From Rhizobium mongolense subsp. loessense (lineage in GTDB: Bacteria > Pseudomonadota > Alphaproteobacteria > Rhizobiales > Rhizobiaceae), in NCBI RefSeq assembly GCF_900099775.1, contig NZ_FMTM01000003.1:457097-521096 (forward strand): a stretch of DNA of 64,000 nt, in the 5' to 3' direction. Shown here one piece after another: positions 8,641 to 17,848 of this stretch. The notes beneath the pieces are model-generated. The model worked only from the letters and a program-made list of their open reading frames with translations. It searched no databases and had not been told where the DNA came from. The first letter of the stretch is position 1. Every line of letters begins with the position of its first letter. The translations under genes and the position numbers were made by a program.

Positions 8641-8881
8641 TAGTTTCGGGTTTGCGCATCTTTCTGCGTTCGCAGTATCTTTTTATCCCGCGGAGTCTTC
8701 AGCGGGCGGGGTCATATTGTCGGCATGTTTTCAAATGCGAACTTCCTTCGATTGAAGGTCTGTAGGGGGGCAGAGGCTTTGCCGCTGTTTACGCGCAATG
8801 GCCGATACAATAAGACATTCGAATGCAGGCGACCCGGCCGCTGGGCAGTTGCGTTGCTGCTTGGCAAAGTCCGGAGGCCCA

Positions 8882-9937
8882 ATGCTTGAATCCGCTGATG
8901 ATGCGGATCTCGAAATCCGCATCCTTTGCATGAATGACGAAGAGACGCTCGCGCTTAGGCTGAAGGAGAACCTCGCCCGCCATGGTTTCGCGGTGGAATG
9001 GGCGCGAGACGGCGCGGCTGGATTGAAGCGGGTTGCCGAAGGCGGCATCGATGCTGTCGTGATCGACCATCTCCTGCAATCGGAAACCGGACTCGATGTC
9101 CTGCCGCAATTGATGGCGCTGCCGGATCATCCGCCGGTGATCTATGCGACTGCTTCCGACGACACTGGCATTGCCGTTGCGGCATTGAAGGCGGGCGCCG
9201 ACGACTACGTTCTCAAAGGTAGTTCCCCCGACTATTTCGATCTGCTTGCGGCGACGCTGGAGCAAGCGCTGGAACGTGCGAGCTTCCGGCGCGAGACGGC
9301 TGATGCACAAGAAGTGATTTGCCAGCAAAGGGACCGCGCCGAGATGCTGCTTGCCGAAGTCAATCATCGTATCGCAAACAGCCTCGGCCTTGTCGGAGCG
9401 CTGATTCGCATGCAGTCGTCGATGACGACGGACCAGGTGGCGATCGACGCGCTGCACGAAACGCAGATGCGCATCAACGCCATCGCGAGCGTCCACCGCC
9501 GCCTCTACAACAGCCGCCAGATCGGCACCGTGCAGCTTGACGAATATGTCGAGAACCTTTTGAGCGAACTCGAGGCTTCCATTCGCGACGACAAGCGGCC
9601 GCACCGGATCGTTCTGACCGCCCAACCGATGGATGTTCCGACGGACAAGGTCGTCACGCTTGGCCTCATCGTCAGCGAACTCGTCACCAACGCTTTCAAA
9701 TACGCCTATAACGAAGGTGTTGAAGGTGAGATCAGGGTCATCGTCGAGCAAGCGGGCGAGCAGTTGCGTCTCGTCGTGGAGGACGATGGCGCCGGTTTCG
9801 ACCATTCCCGCCCCGCAAAGGGCACGGGTCTCGGCACGAAGATATTGACCGCGATGGCGGCAAGCCTCAAATCGGAGCTGACCTACGACCCGGCCCATCG
9901 CGGCACCCGGGCCGTACTGGTCTTTTCCATCGACTGA
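8882..9937 (+). CDS. Response-regulator/HisKA_2 histidine kinase fusion
   Basis: A 351-residue soluble signalling protein. Residues 10-130 form a receiver domain with phosphoacceptor Asp62 (VVIDHLL) and Lys112 (DDYVLKG). A HisKA_2 dimerisation domain follows with the phosphorylated His162 in AEVNHRIANSL, then an HATPase_c domain with N-box SELVTNAFKYAY and G-box GAGFD/GTGLGTK. The receiver-first order suggests a kinase whose output is set by phosphotransfer from another kinase. In alphaproteobacteria HWE/HisKA_2 kinases frequently feed the PhyR-NepR-EcfG stress cascade, and an EcfG-type promoter lies upstream, but a role there is inference. The start is fixed by CCGGAGGCCCA before ATG. Confidence 0.88.
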   Translation: MLESADDADLEIRILCMNDEETLALRLKENLARHGFAVEWARDGAAGLKRVAEGGIDAVVIDHLLQSETGLDVLPQLMALPDHPPVIYATASDDTGIAVAALKAGADDYVLKGSSPDYFDLLAATLEQALERASFRRETADAQEVICQQRDRAEMLLAEVNHRIANSLGLVGALIRMQSSMTTDQVAIDALHETQMRINAIASVHRRLYNSRQIGTVQLDEYVENLLSELEASIRDDKRPHRIVLTAQPMDVPTDKVVTLGLIVSELVTNAFKYAYNEGVEGEIRVIVEQAGEQLRLVVEDDGAGFDHSRPAKGTGLGTKILTAMAASLKSELTYDPAHRGTRAVLVFSID

Positions 9938-9958
9938 CTGGCGCAGGAGGGGAGCGCG

Positions 9959-10510
9959 GTGGCCGAGATTTGCACGCCGGAGGAGGTGTATTCCTTCTGG
10001 TTCGAGGAATGCAGCCGCGAGCAGTGGTTCGAAAGGACGCTCTCACTCGATGAGGAAATTCGGCACCGTTTCGGGGATACGCACCTGGCACTGGCGGGCG
10101 GCGTGATCGGTGCCTGGCATGCGAGCCCGCAGAACCGGCTCGCCGCGGTCATCGTGCTCGATCAGTTTCCGCGGAATATCTATCGGAACACGCCGCTTGC
10201 GTTTGCGACGGACGGATTGGCGCTTCGCGAGGCGAAACTGGCGCTCGAAGCCGGTGCCGATCAGATCGTCGAAAAAGAATGCAGGACATTCTTTTACCTG
10301 CCTTTCGAGCATGCCGAGGACATGGCCGAGCAGGAGCGGTCGGTGATGCTGTTTCAGGCTCTTGGCGATGCGGAATATCTCGATTATGCCATTCGCCATC
10401 GCGACGTGATCGCTGCCTACGGCCGGTTTCCGCACCGCAACGCCATCATCGGACGAGTTTCGACGGCGGCCGAACTGGACTATCTTGCCAGGCCCGGCGC
10501 CGGTTTCTGA
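9959..10510 (+). CDS. DUF924 family protein
   Basis: A 183-residue soluble, largely helical protein matching the DUF924 family: YSFWF near residue 10, the hallmark VLDQFPRNIYR near residue 65, and FFYLPFEHAEDMAEQERS near residue 110. The fold is a TPR-like helical bundle and its function is unknown. Translation starts at GTG 9959, which follows CAGGAGGGGAGCGC. It lies 21 bases after the kinase gene and may be cotranscribed with it. Confidence 0.9.
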   Translation: MAEICTPEEVYSFWFEECSREQWFERTLSLDEEIRHRFGDTHLALAGGVIGAWHASPQNRLAAVIVLDQFPRNIYRNTPLAFATDGLALREAKLALEAGADQIVEKECRTFFYLPFEHAEDMAEQERSVMLFQALGDAEYLDYAIRHRDVIAAYGRFPHRNAIIGRVSTAAELDYLARPGAGF

Positions 10511-10598
10511 GCGGCGAAAACAACTTCCGCCTTTCTGTCGCCTTTCTTTGCTATAAGAAGCAGGCCTCACTGATGAAGACAATTCTTGCGGGGACATT

Positions 10599-13139
10599 TT
10601 GCGGCTGACAATCATTCTGCTCCGGACGTTTCTTTGCTTGATGCTTGCAGTATCGGCTGCCGGCCTGCCTGGCAGCTTTGCGGCTGCGCAGGAGCCGCCG
10701 CAACCGCAGGCGCAGTCGGAGGCACCGGCTCCCCTTGCCGATGCGGGGCTCGATCAAGCAGTCAAGGAGATTGAAAAGGCCAAGGCAAAGCTCGCGTCCC
10801 TGCAGGACGGCGTCAAGCAGAGCGCCGACAATGACGACGCCCTCGTCAGCCTGTCCACGCAGGTGGATGAACTGGGACGCCACATTCTCACGACCTCCGT
10901 CAATCTCCGCCCGCGTTTCGATCAGATCAAGAGTCGTCTCACCGAACTCGGCGATCCGCCGAAGGAGGGACAGCCGCCGGAAGCGCAGATCGTTACCGAC
11001 GAGCGAAACGCGCTGACGGCAGAGCGCGCGCAGATCAATGCCGTGACCGGCGATGCCGAAAACCTCTCGCTTGCCATCAACAAGCTGATGAACGAAGTGG
11101 TTGAAACGCGCCGGCGGCTTTTTGCTGCAACTTTGCTGAGGCGCACCGAGGTTTCGGTTTCGGTGCTCGACGATGCGGCCAAGGCCTTTGTCGAGGAGGT
11201 TGGCGAGTTCCGGCAGGCACTTTCAAGCTGGCTGAGTTTCGTGTGGAAGTTCAAGCGATTCGCGATGTTCGCCGCGATCTTCATGTCGCTCGCGACAGGC
11301 CTGGTCATGCTTTCAGGCGGCTATCGTATGTTCGGCCGCTACCTGACGCGGGACGATGGCGTCGAGAATCCCTCCTATATCAGCCGGCTCTCGATTGCTT
11401 TTTGGTCGACCCTGATACGTACCTTCGCGCTTGCCGCAGTGCTGGTGACCTCATATATCTTCCTCAACGGTTTCAACGTATTGAGGCCCGATATTGCGCC
11501 TGTTGTCGCCGCTCTTTTCGCTGCGATCGGGCTAATCTATTTCGTCGGCCGCTTCAGCAATGCCGTCTTTGCTCCCCGGGAGCCGCAGTGGCGCCTCGTG
11601 CGCCTTTCCAACCGCGGCGCGCAATCGATCGGCGCCTGCCTGCTGGCGATGGCGATCGTCAATGCGCTCGACTACCTGTTCGGCAGCGTCAGCGAAGCGA
11701 TGGGCTCACCGCTAGTTCTGACCGTCGTCAGAAGCCTGATTGCGGCGCTGATTATAGGTCTCATCCTGATCGCGGCCTCCTTCGGGCGTCCGATGCTGGC
11801 GCACGACGGCGATCCCGATGCACCAGGCCGCCACTGGCCGCGCGGAATGGCGATCATACTTCGCCTGCTCGGCCTAGGTCTCATCGTGACCGCGCTTACC
11901 GGCTATGTCGGCCTTGCCCGCTTCGTCGCCACGCAGTTCATCATCACCGGCGCGATCATCGTGACCACCTATATCGGCCTGCTCTCGGGCAAGGCGATTT
12001 CCAAGCAGGAGAGCTTCGGCGACACCTTCATCGGCCGCTTCCTGAAGAGTCGCTTCAATATGGGGCCGGTGGCGATCGATCAGGTCGGCCTTGGCGTGGG
12101 ACTTGCGATCTATGCCGTTGCGCTCATGACCGGCATTCCGCTGATCCTACTGCTCTGGGGCTTCCATATCCAAGATCTTCAGCTGATCGCCTACCGTCTT
12201 TTCACAGAGGTCCGCCTCGGCGGGATCAGCATTTCGCTGCTCGGCATCTTTACCGGTATTCTGCTTTTCGCCGGCGGTTATTTCTTGACCCGCTGGGTTC
12301 AGCGATGGCTCGATAGCAACGTCATGGCGCGAAGCCATGTCGATCTCGGCGTGCGCAATTCCGTCAAGACCGGCATCGGCTATCTTGGCGTCGCCGTTGC
12401 AGCGATCATCGGCGTTTCGGCGGCAGGTATCGACCTTTCGAATCTGGCACTTGTTGCTTCGGCGCTTTCGGTTGGTATCGGTTTCGGCCTGCAGAACATT
12501 GTCTCGAATTTCGTTTCGGGCCTGATCCTACTTGTGGAACGGCCCTTCAAGGTTGGTGACCATGTCGTCTCGGGCACAGCAGAAGGCATCGTGACCCGCA
12601 TTTCCGTGCGTGCGACGGAGATCGAGACTTTCCGCAAGCAGTCGATCATCGTGCCGAACTCTGAACTCATCAATGCTGCGGTCGGAAACTGGACACACCG
12701 CAACAAGGTCGGCCGCTCGGAGATCCCCATTTCCGTCAGCTACGACACCGATCCGCAGAAGGTCATGGATATCCTTCTCGAGCTGGTCAACGAGGCCCCA
12801 TTCGTGCTGCGCAATCCGGAGCCGCATGTCGAGTTCCTGCGTTTCGGCGCCTATTCGCTGGACTTCGAGTTGCGCTTCATGTTGGCAGACATGGGCGAGG
12901 GCATGAACGTCAGGAACAACCTGCGTATCGCCATCCTCAAACGCTTCAAGGAAGAAGGGATCGAAATCCCGCTGCCGCAGAGCGATGTCATTTTTCACCG
13001 CGACCACGTGCCTGCTCCTGCGCTGGAACCTTCCTCGACACCAGCAGACGATCAGCCGGTCGACGATACGGGCGACATGGACAGTGGAGCCGTGCGCCAG
13101 CTGCGCAGCAAAGCGGCCGACGGCAATCGCAAAGGCTAA
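10599..13139 (+). CDS. Large MscS-family mechanosensitive channel with DUF3772 domain
   Basis: An 846-residue inner-membrane protein. A signal peptide ends at residue about 27 (FAAAQ), followed by a Gln/Pro/Ala-rich stretch, a periplasmic coiled region of DUF3772 type to about residue 195, eleven or so membrane helices, and the MscS core. The pore helix with alternating Ala and Gly (LVASALSVGIGFGLQN) is near residue 625, and the beta domain follows with ERPFKVGD. It should release solutes on hypo-osmotic shock. The start is TTG 10599; a short frame from ATG 10573 ends inside the gene at 10608. The C-terminal tail is acidic and probably disordered. Confidence 0.9.
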   Translation: MRLTIILLRTFLCLMLAVSAAGLPGSFAAAQEPPQPQAQSEAPAPLADAGLDQAVKEIEKAKAKLASLQDGVKQSADNDDALVSLSTQVDELGRHILTTSVNLRPRFDQIKSRLTELGDPPKEGQPPEAQIVTDERNALTAERAQINAVTGDAENLSLAINKLMNEVVETRRRLFAATLLRRTEVSVSVLDDAAKAFVEEVGEFRQALSSWLSFVWKFKRFAMFAAIFMSLATGLVMLSGGYRMFGRYLTRDDGVENPSYISRLSIAFWSTLIRTFALAAVLVTSYIFLNGFNVLRPDIAPVVAALFAAIGLIYFVGRFSNAVFAPREPQWRLVRLSNRGAQSIGACLLAMAIVNALDYLFGSVSEAMGSPLVLTVVRSLIAALIIGLILIAASFGRPMLAHDGDPDAPGRHWPRGMAIILRLLGLGLIVTALTGYVGLARFVATQFIITGAIIVTTYIGLLSGKAISKQESFGDTFIGRFLKSRFNMGPVAIDQVGLGVGLAIYAVALMTGIPLILLLWGFHIQDLQLIAYRLFTEVRLGGISISLLGIFTGILLFAGGYFLTRWVQRWLDSNVMARSHVDLGVRNSVKTGIGYLGVAVAAIIGVSAAGIDLSNLALVASALSVGIGFGLQNIVSNFVSGLILLVERPFKVGDHVVSGTAEGIVTRISVRATEIETFRKQSIIVPNSELINAAVGNWTHRNKVGRSEIPISVSYDTDPQKVMDILLELVNEAPFVLRNPEPHVEFLRFGAYSLDFELRFMLADMGEGMNVRNNLRIAILKRFKEEGIEIPLPQSDVIFHRDHVPAPALEPSSTPADDQPVDDTGDMDSGAVRQLRSKAADGNRKG

Positions 13140-13260
13140 GGATTTTATTCAGGGATCGTTCAGAGGCTTTCGCTTATAAAGCCTGGGCAATCGGGATTTC
13201 GCTGCTGGGGCAGCAGCGCCGAGACGCTCCAGGGGAGGGCGCATCGCTGCGCCGCGCTGA

Positions 13261-13524
13261 ATGGCAAGGTTTGCCACGGTCATGTTTCTTTCGCTTCTTA
13301 TCGCCGGGGGCGCTGAAGCGGCGACAATCACCAACACTGATCCGGCACCGGTCGTCGTTGTCGTCACCGAAGGCGGCAACCGCGTCGAGGTCGTCGTCGA
13401 TGCCGGCGCATCAGAGACGCTCTGCGCCGCAGGCTGCTTCATGACGACGCCGGACGGCGACCGAATCGGCCTCGGCGGCGGCGAAACCATCGAGATCGTC
13501 AAAGGCTCGGCGATCATCAAGTAA
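13261..13524 (+). CDS. Small secreted protein
   Basis: An 87-residue protein with a clear signal peptide cut after AEA (residue about 20). The mature part is beta-rich (PVVVVVTEGG, RVEVVVDAG) and contains one Cys pair, LCAAGCFM, that may form a disulfide in the periplasm. No family is recognised. The ribosome binding site is poor, and Met8 could be the start, which would shorten the signal peptide. The gene lies between mscS and a signalling pair without obvious linkage. Confidence 0.65.
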   Translation: MARFATVMFLSLLIAGGAEAATITNTDPAPVVVVVTEGGNRVEVVVDAGASETLCAAGCFMTTPDGDRIGLGGGETIEIVKGSAIIK

Positions 13525-13689
13525 ACGTTCGCCGCACAGCCCTTCGCGCATAGTCTCTTAAGCATAAGTCGAGAAATAGACGCCGGTCTTGCGGACTGCC
13601 TTGGCTTCGCGCTACGTCGATTAACAAATACTCAAACGAAATGATGTATCGGTTCGGCCGGAGACAGAATTTCCATCAAAAGGTTTGCT

Positions 13690-14520
13690 ATGTCATTTTT
13701 AGGCATTTCGGGAATGCAGTATTCCGGAGAGATGTTTGCTGGTGCGCGTATTATTCTCGCTGAAGATTCCAATGTCTTTACGTCGATGATCAGCAAACGG
13801 CTCAAAGAGCTTTTCGATATCGATGTCGAGATCTGCCGCAATTTCGAGGAGTTGCAGCTTGCTTACGACAAGTCATCCGAGCCGATCATGCTCGCGATCT
13901 CCAACATCAACCTTCCCGGCGCTGAGAAAGGCGAGGCGCTGGAATATCTAGTCGATCTCAGCATTCCGACCATCGTCTTTACCGGGACCTTCAACGAAGG
14001 CCTGCGTGACGAATTGATGTCGAAGGATATCGTCGACTACATCCTCAAGGACAACATCTTCGCGGTCGATCTGCTCGCAGAAGCGATCTGCCGCTTCCTG
14101 ACCAACAAGCGCCATCACGTGCTGATCGTCGACGACAGCGCCACAGCGCGCGCGCTGCTCTCCAGCCGCCTGAGGCGCTATAACTTCCGCGTCAGCGTCG
14201 CCGAGAGTGGCGCCAAGGCACTCGAGATCCTGAAGGCCAATCGCGACATTGGCCTCATGGTCACCGACTACAACATGCCCGATATCGACGGCTTCGAGCT
14301 TACGCGTCGCATCCGCGCCAATATCGGCTCGCATCAACTGCGCATCATCGGCGTCTCATCTTCCTCCAACCGGCTGCTTTCGGCGCGCTTTCTCAAGGCG
14401 GGTGGCAACGATTTCATGCTGCGCCCGTTCATCGACGAGGAGTTCTATTGCCGCGTCAACCAGAACCTCGACACGCTGCTGCAGATCCAGACGATGAAAA
14501 AGGAGAGGGCCGTTGCCTGA
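13690..14520 (+). CDS. Double-receiver (REC-REC) response regulator lacking an output domain
   Basis: A 276-residue protein with two receiver domains, residues about 18-137 and 142-262, and no effector domain. REC1 keeps the acidic pair (AEDS) and Lys120 (YILKD) but has Asn72 where the phosphoacceptor Asp should be (SNINLP). REC2 has Asp193 (VTDYNMP) and the DD pair at 148-149, with Arg245 in place of the usual Lys. It is paralogous over its whole length to the first 265 residues of the diguanylate cyclase at 14724, where position 72 is Asp. It may act as a phosphate sink or as a dimer partner of that cyclase; this is inference. Confidence 0.85.
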   Translation: MSFLGISGMQYSGEMFAGARIILAEDSNVFTSMISKRLKELFDIDVEICRNFEELQLAYDKSSEPIMLAISNINLPGAEKGEALEYLVDLSIPTIVFTGTFNEGLRDELMSKDIVDYILKDNIFAVDLLAEAICRFLTNKRHHVLIVDDSATARALLSSRLRRYNFRVSVAESGAKALEILKANRDIGLMVTDYNMPDIDGFELTRRIRANIGSHQLRIIGVSSSSNRLLSARFLKAGGNDFMLRPFIDEEFYCRVNQNLDTLLQIQTMKKERAVA

Positions 14521-14723
14521 TTCGAGGATCGAACGCGGTATCAGGAGGGGCCCCGGATGAATAAGGAGACCCCTGCCGTTGTTAAAATATCTCCAACGTT
14601 TGCAATTACAGGTTACTTTGTAGCCGTTCTACCCCTTCAACCCTTTCGGCCTCTCGGCTATCGTCCCTGCCGCCGCAATGAAGGCCGAATCGGGTTTTCA
14701 TTGCACTTGGGAGAGTAAGCGGC

Positions 14724-16055
14724 ATGGCATTTCAGGCGGATTTCAGTCGGGAGGGCTCAGGCCCACGCTTCGGAACCCAGAAGTTACTTCTGGTTGAAGA
14801 TTCTCGGATGTTTTCCGCCGTGCTCTGCCATCGGTTTCAGGCTGAACTCGGCCTCAATGTCAGAGCCTGTTCTTCGCTGAGGGCGCTGCAAGAGGCTCTG
14901 GCGCAGGACGGTCAGGGCTTCACGATGGCCGTCGTCGATCTGAACCTGCCGGATTCGCCCTATGGCGAGGCGCTTGATTGCACGATCGAGCACAACGTAC
15001 CGACGATCGTTTTTACCGCGACCTTCGATACCGCGACGCGCAACCGGATACTGGAACGCAACGTCATCGATTACGTCCTCAAGGACAATGAATTCGCGCT
15101 CGACAATCTGGTCGCGACCGTGCGCCGCGCAATGCTGAACCGCAAGACGCGCGTCCTCGTTGTCGATGACGTTCCGTCTGCTCGCCAAGTTCTCGTCGAT
15201 CTCTTGAAGGCGCAGCAGTACATGGTCGTCGAGGCAACATCGGGGCTCGAAGCTCTGGCCGCGCTTGAGGCCTATAGCGACATTGAACTCGTGGTGACCG
15301 ACCATCACATGCCGGACATGACGGGCTATCAGCTGACGCGGCGCATCCGTCATCGCTTCGGTTCCGACAGGATGCGGGTCATTGGCATCTCCTCGTCCAA
15401 CGACCGGATGCTGTCGGCAAGCTTCCTGAAGGCCGGCGCCAGCGACTTCGTTTACAGGCCCTTCGTGGCCGAGGAGCTTCAGTGCCGCATTGCCAACAAT
15501 GTCGAGACGCTGACGCAGATGACGCAATTGCGATCCGCCGCCGCGTGCGATTATCTGACCGGCCTTTATAACCGCCGCTATTTCTACGATTACGGGCCGA
15601 AGGTCGTGAACGAGTGCCTGAGGCAGAAATCGCCGAGTTCAGTCGCTATCCTCGACATCGATCATTTTAAACGGCTCAACGACACCTATGGCCACGAGAT
15701 CGGCGACGAGGTGCTGAAGGCGGTTGCAAGCCGGCTTGCTGCAATCTTCGAAGGCAGCGACAATCTGCTCTCGCGCCTCGGCGGCGAGGAGTTCGCGATC
15801 CTCTTCCCGATGGTGGATTCGGCTGCAGCAACGAAGCTCTGCGACGAAATCCGCTCGGATATTTCACGGCTGAAGGTGGCTGCCGACGACGAGGAGCTGT
15901 CGGTCACCATCTCGATCGGCGTTGCGGAAATCTCGGGCTACGAAACCTTCGAGAATTACCTCAACGCCGCTGACCAGTTTCTCTACATGGCCAAACACAA
16001 GGGCCGCAACCAGGTCTATTCCGACGCCAGGATGACGGAGGAAGCGGCGCAGTAG
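14724..16055 (+). CDS. REC-REC-GGDEF diguanylate cyclase (PleD-like architecture)
   Basis: A 443-residue protein: receiver 1 with Asp72 and Lys120, receiver 2 with Asp193 and Arg245, then a GGDEF domain from about 270. The cyclase motif is GGEEF at 353-357, and the substrate-binding DIDHFKRLND is near 311, so it should make cyclic di-GMP from two GTP. The inhibitory RxxD site expected five residues upstream reads EGSD, lacking the Arg, so product inhibition through that site is probably absent. Domain order resembles Caulobacter PleD, but it pairs here with the REC-REC paralogue 200 bases upstream, not with divK. Phosphorylation of REC1 probably drives dimerisation. Confidence 0.9.
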   Translation: MAFQADFSREGSGPRFGTQKLLLVEDSRMFSAVLCHRFQAELGLNVRACSSLRALQEALAQDGQGFTMAVVDLNLPDSPYGEALDCTIEHNVPTIVFTATFDTATRNRILERNVIDYVLKDNEFALDNLVATVRRAMLNRKTRVLVVDDVPSARQVLVDLLKAQQYMVVEATSGLEALAALEAYSDIELVVTDHHMPDMTGYQLTRRIRHRFGSDRMRVIGISSSNDRMLSASFLKAGASDFVYRPFVAEELQCRIANNVETLTQMTQLRSAAACDYLTGLYNRRYFYDYGPKVVNECLRQKSPSSVAILDIDHFKRLNDTYGHEIGDEVLKAVASRLAAIFEGSDNLLSRLGGEEFAILFPMVDSAAATKLCDEIRSDISRLKVAADDEELSVTISIGVAEISGYETFENYLNAADQFLYMAKHKGRNQVYSDARMTEEAAQ

Positions 16056-16072
16056 TGCGCCGCCATCGTTTG

Positions 16073-17092
16073 TTATGCTGCGATCGCTTGGCGAGCCGTT
16101 GCCATCGTCAGCTTCCGCTCCGCGCGCTCCTGCTGCGGTGAACGGTTGTAAAGTTCGCGATAACACTTCGAGAAATGCGATGCGGAGACGAAGCCGCAAG
16201 CGACGGCGACTTCGACGACCGGCATCGAAGACTGCACCAGCAGGTGGCGGGCGCGATCGAGCCGGATCTCCAGATAGTAGCGGGCGGGAGACCGACCCAT
16301 TTCCTGCCGGAAAAGCCGCTCGATCTGACGGCGGGACAGGCCGGCGCCATCGGCGATCTCAAGCAACGACAGGGGTTCGGCGAGATTGCCTTCCATAAGT
16401 TCGATGATAGACAGAACCTTGGAATTCTGGACGCCGAGGCGGGCGCGCAGCGGCAGGCGCTGACGGTCGTGCGGACTGCGGACGCGATCGGTCAGATGCT
16501 GCTCGCAGACACGGTTGACGAGCGCTTCGCCGAAATCCTGGCCGATGAGATTCAGCATCATGTCGAGCGAAGCGGTGCCGCCGGCGCAGGTGTAGAGATT
16601 GCTGTCCACTTCGTAGAGGTCGGCATAGACCTCCGCCTGCGGAAAGGCTTCGGAGAAGCCCGGCAGGTTTTCCCAGTGGATCGCGCAGCGCTTGCCGTTC
16701 AAGAGCCCGGCCTGAGCAAGCACGTGCGCGCCCGTACAGAGACTGCCGACGGCCACGCCGCGATTGTAGGATTCGCGAAGCCAGGCATTGACGGACTTGT
16801 TGTTGAAATCCTCGACATCGATGCCCGAACAGACCAGCACCATGTTCGGGCGGTTTTCACCGCCGAGATGCCGGCGCTCTTCGGCAAGCGACGAATTTGC
16901 CTCGACGCCGATGCCGCAGGAGGAATAGACCTTGTTGCCGTCGACCGAGGTCAGCCGCCAGGTATAAGCCTGATAGCCGAGCATGCGGTTGGCGATGCGC
17001 AGCGTGTCGATCGCCGCCGAAAAGGGCAGCATGGTGAACTGGGGAACCATAAAGAAGACGAGAGAACGCTTCTTGGTCAGCATCTTGTTCAT
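16073..17092 (-). CDS. GlxA-family transcriptional regulator (DJ-1/PfpI plus AraC HTH)
   Basis: A 339-residue regulator. Residues about 10-180 form a class-I glutamine-amidotransferase-like domain with Cys in GSLCTGAHVLAQAG, and residues 225-325 form the double helix-turn-helix of AraC proteins (LSRRQIERLFRQEMGRSPARYY, then ACGFVSASHFSKCYR). Such proteins commonly control catabolism of quaternary amines or related nitrogen compounds; the target is not evident because neighbours are signalling genes. It is convergent with the cyclase gene, with 17 bases between stops. Confidence 0.88.
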   Translation of the reverse strand: MNKMLTKKRSLVFFMVPQFTMLPFSAAIDTLRIANRMLGYQAYTWRLTSVDGNKVYSSCGIGVEANSSLAEERRHLGGENRPNMVLVCSGIDVEDFNNKSVNAWLRESYNRGVAVGSLCTGAHVLAQAGLLNGKRCAIHWENLPGFSEAFPQAEVYADLYEVDSNLYTCAGGTASLDMMLNLIGQDFGEALVNRVCEQHLTDRVRSPHDRQRLPLRARLGVQNSKVLSIIELMEGNLAEPLSLLEIADGAGLSRRQIERLFRQEMGRSPARYYLEIRLDRARHLLVQSSMPVVEVAVACGFVSASHFSKCYRELYNRSPQQERAERKLTMATARQAIAA

Positions 17093-17328
17093 GAGAAAAA
17101 TCCATGCTCGAGGGGCGATTGCCTATTCGTTGCGTGGAATGCGTCGTTCCGATGTCTCGAAAGCGACATTCGCATGGAAAAATGCGGCCGTGAAGAGCTA
17201 TTTTGCGACATTGGCGAATTTGATCGTCGTCAAATGACGAAGATAGTCGGCAAAAGTCGCCGCGTCGGCCTGTCTGAAAATATATGCCTCTAGAATTCAA
17301 GATTAAATCTGCGGCGCGCTGAAACGAT

Positions 17329-17363
17329 GAAGGCGGCGCTGCCGGTGGGCTGGCGCCGCCTTC
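17329..17363 (-). terminator. Hairpin after the DUF1127 gene
   Basis: An 11-bp perfect stem, GAAGGCGGCGC with GCGCCGCCTTC and a 13-base loop, 24 bases beyond the stop codon of the minus-strand gene at 17388. The run of T expected of a strong intrinsic terminator is short. Confidence 0.5.
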
Positions 17364-17387
17364 AAGCGGGGAGGTATGTCGCATTCA

Positions 17388-17588
17388 TTACATAACCTTG
17401 CGTTCATCCGCGTCGTCTGCAGACGGCCAACCAATATCCTTGCGAATGTCGAAAGGCATGGATTCGATTTCCCGCGCGTTCTGCCACTGGTGCCAGGAAT
17501 GTGCGAGCCTGCGGGCGAGGCTTGCTACATCAAAGTGCGCGTCGGAGGATGAGCTCTTGCCATCCCTGTAACCGATCGTAGTCATCAT
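17388..17588 (-). CDS. DUF1127-type small protein
   Basis: A 66-residue protein whose second half follows the DUF1127 pattern: an Arg-rich amphipathic helix with Trp (LARRLAHSWHQWQNARE) and then a MPFDIRKDIGW motif, equivalent to the family's LxDxxLxDIGL. Members in Agrobacterium and Sinorhizobium affect RNA turnover and carbon or phosphate metabolism. The start at 17588 is set by GAAAGGAAACG before ATG; two more ATGs nearby are less well placed. It reads toward the hairpin at 17329. Confidence 0.72.
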   Translation of the reverse strand: MMTTIGYRDGKSSSSDAHFDVASLARRLAHSWHQWQNAREIESMPFDIRKDIGWPSADDADERKVM

Positions 17589-17848
17589 CGTTTCCTTTCT
17601 CATGGGGTTTGCGCTTGGTGCCTAATATGCTCCCTCGCCATTCATCAAACAAACGAATAGATTTTATGGATACGATCAGATTTGTTGAACCTATCGGGGC
17701 TGTTCCCGTTTGCCGACGCAGCCACTGATGTGTCGGCACCAATCAATCGGTACTCTGCATCCGCATTTGATGCGGTCGACCTCGGAGCGGCGTTTCGGCA
17801 GCTCGTTCTCGTTCATCGTTCCCGAAGGCTTCGACGTGGCCGGGGGCG

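Noticed and set aside
8789..9898. Long open frame of 369 codons on the minus strand
   Set aside because: It lies wholly antisense to the receiver-kinase gene, which has clear domains; the frame is a by-product of high GC codon bias.
16175..17293. 372-codon plus-strand frame
   Set aside because: Antisense to the GlxA-type regulator, which has two clear domains.
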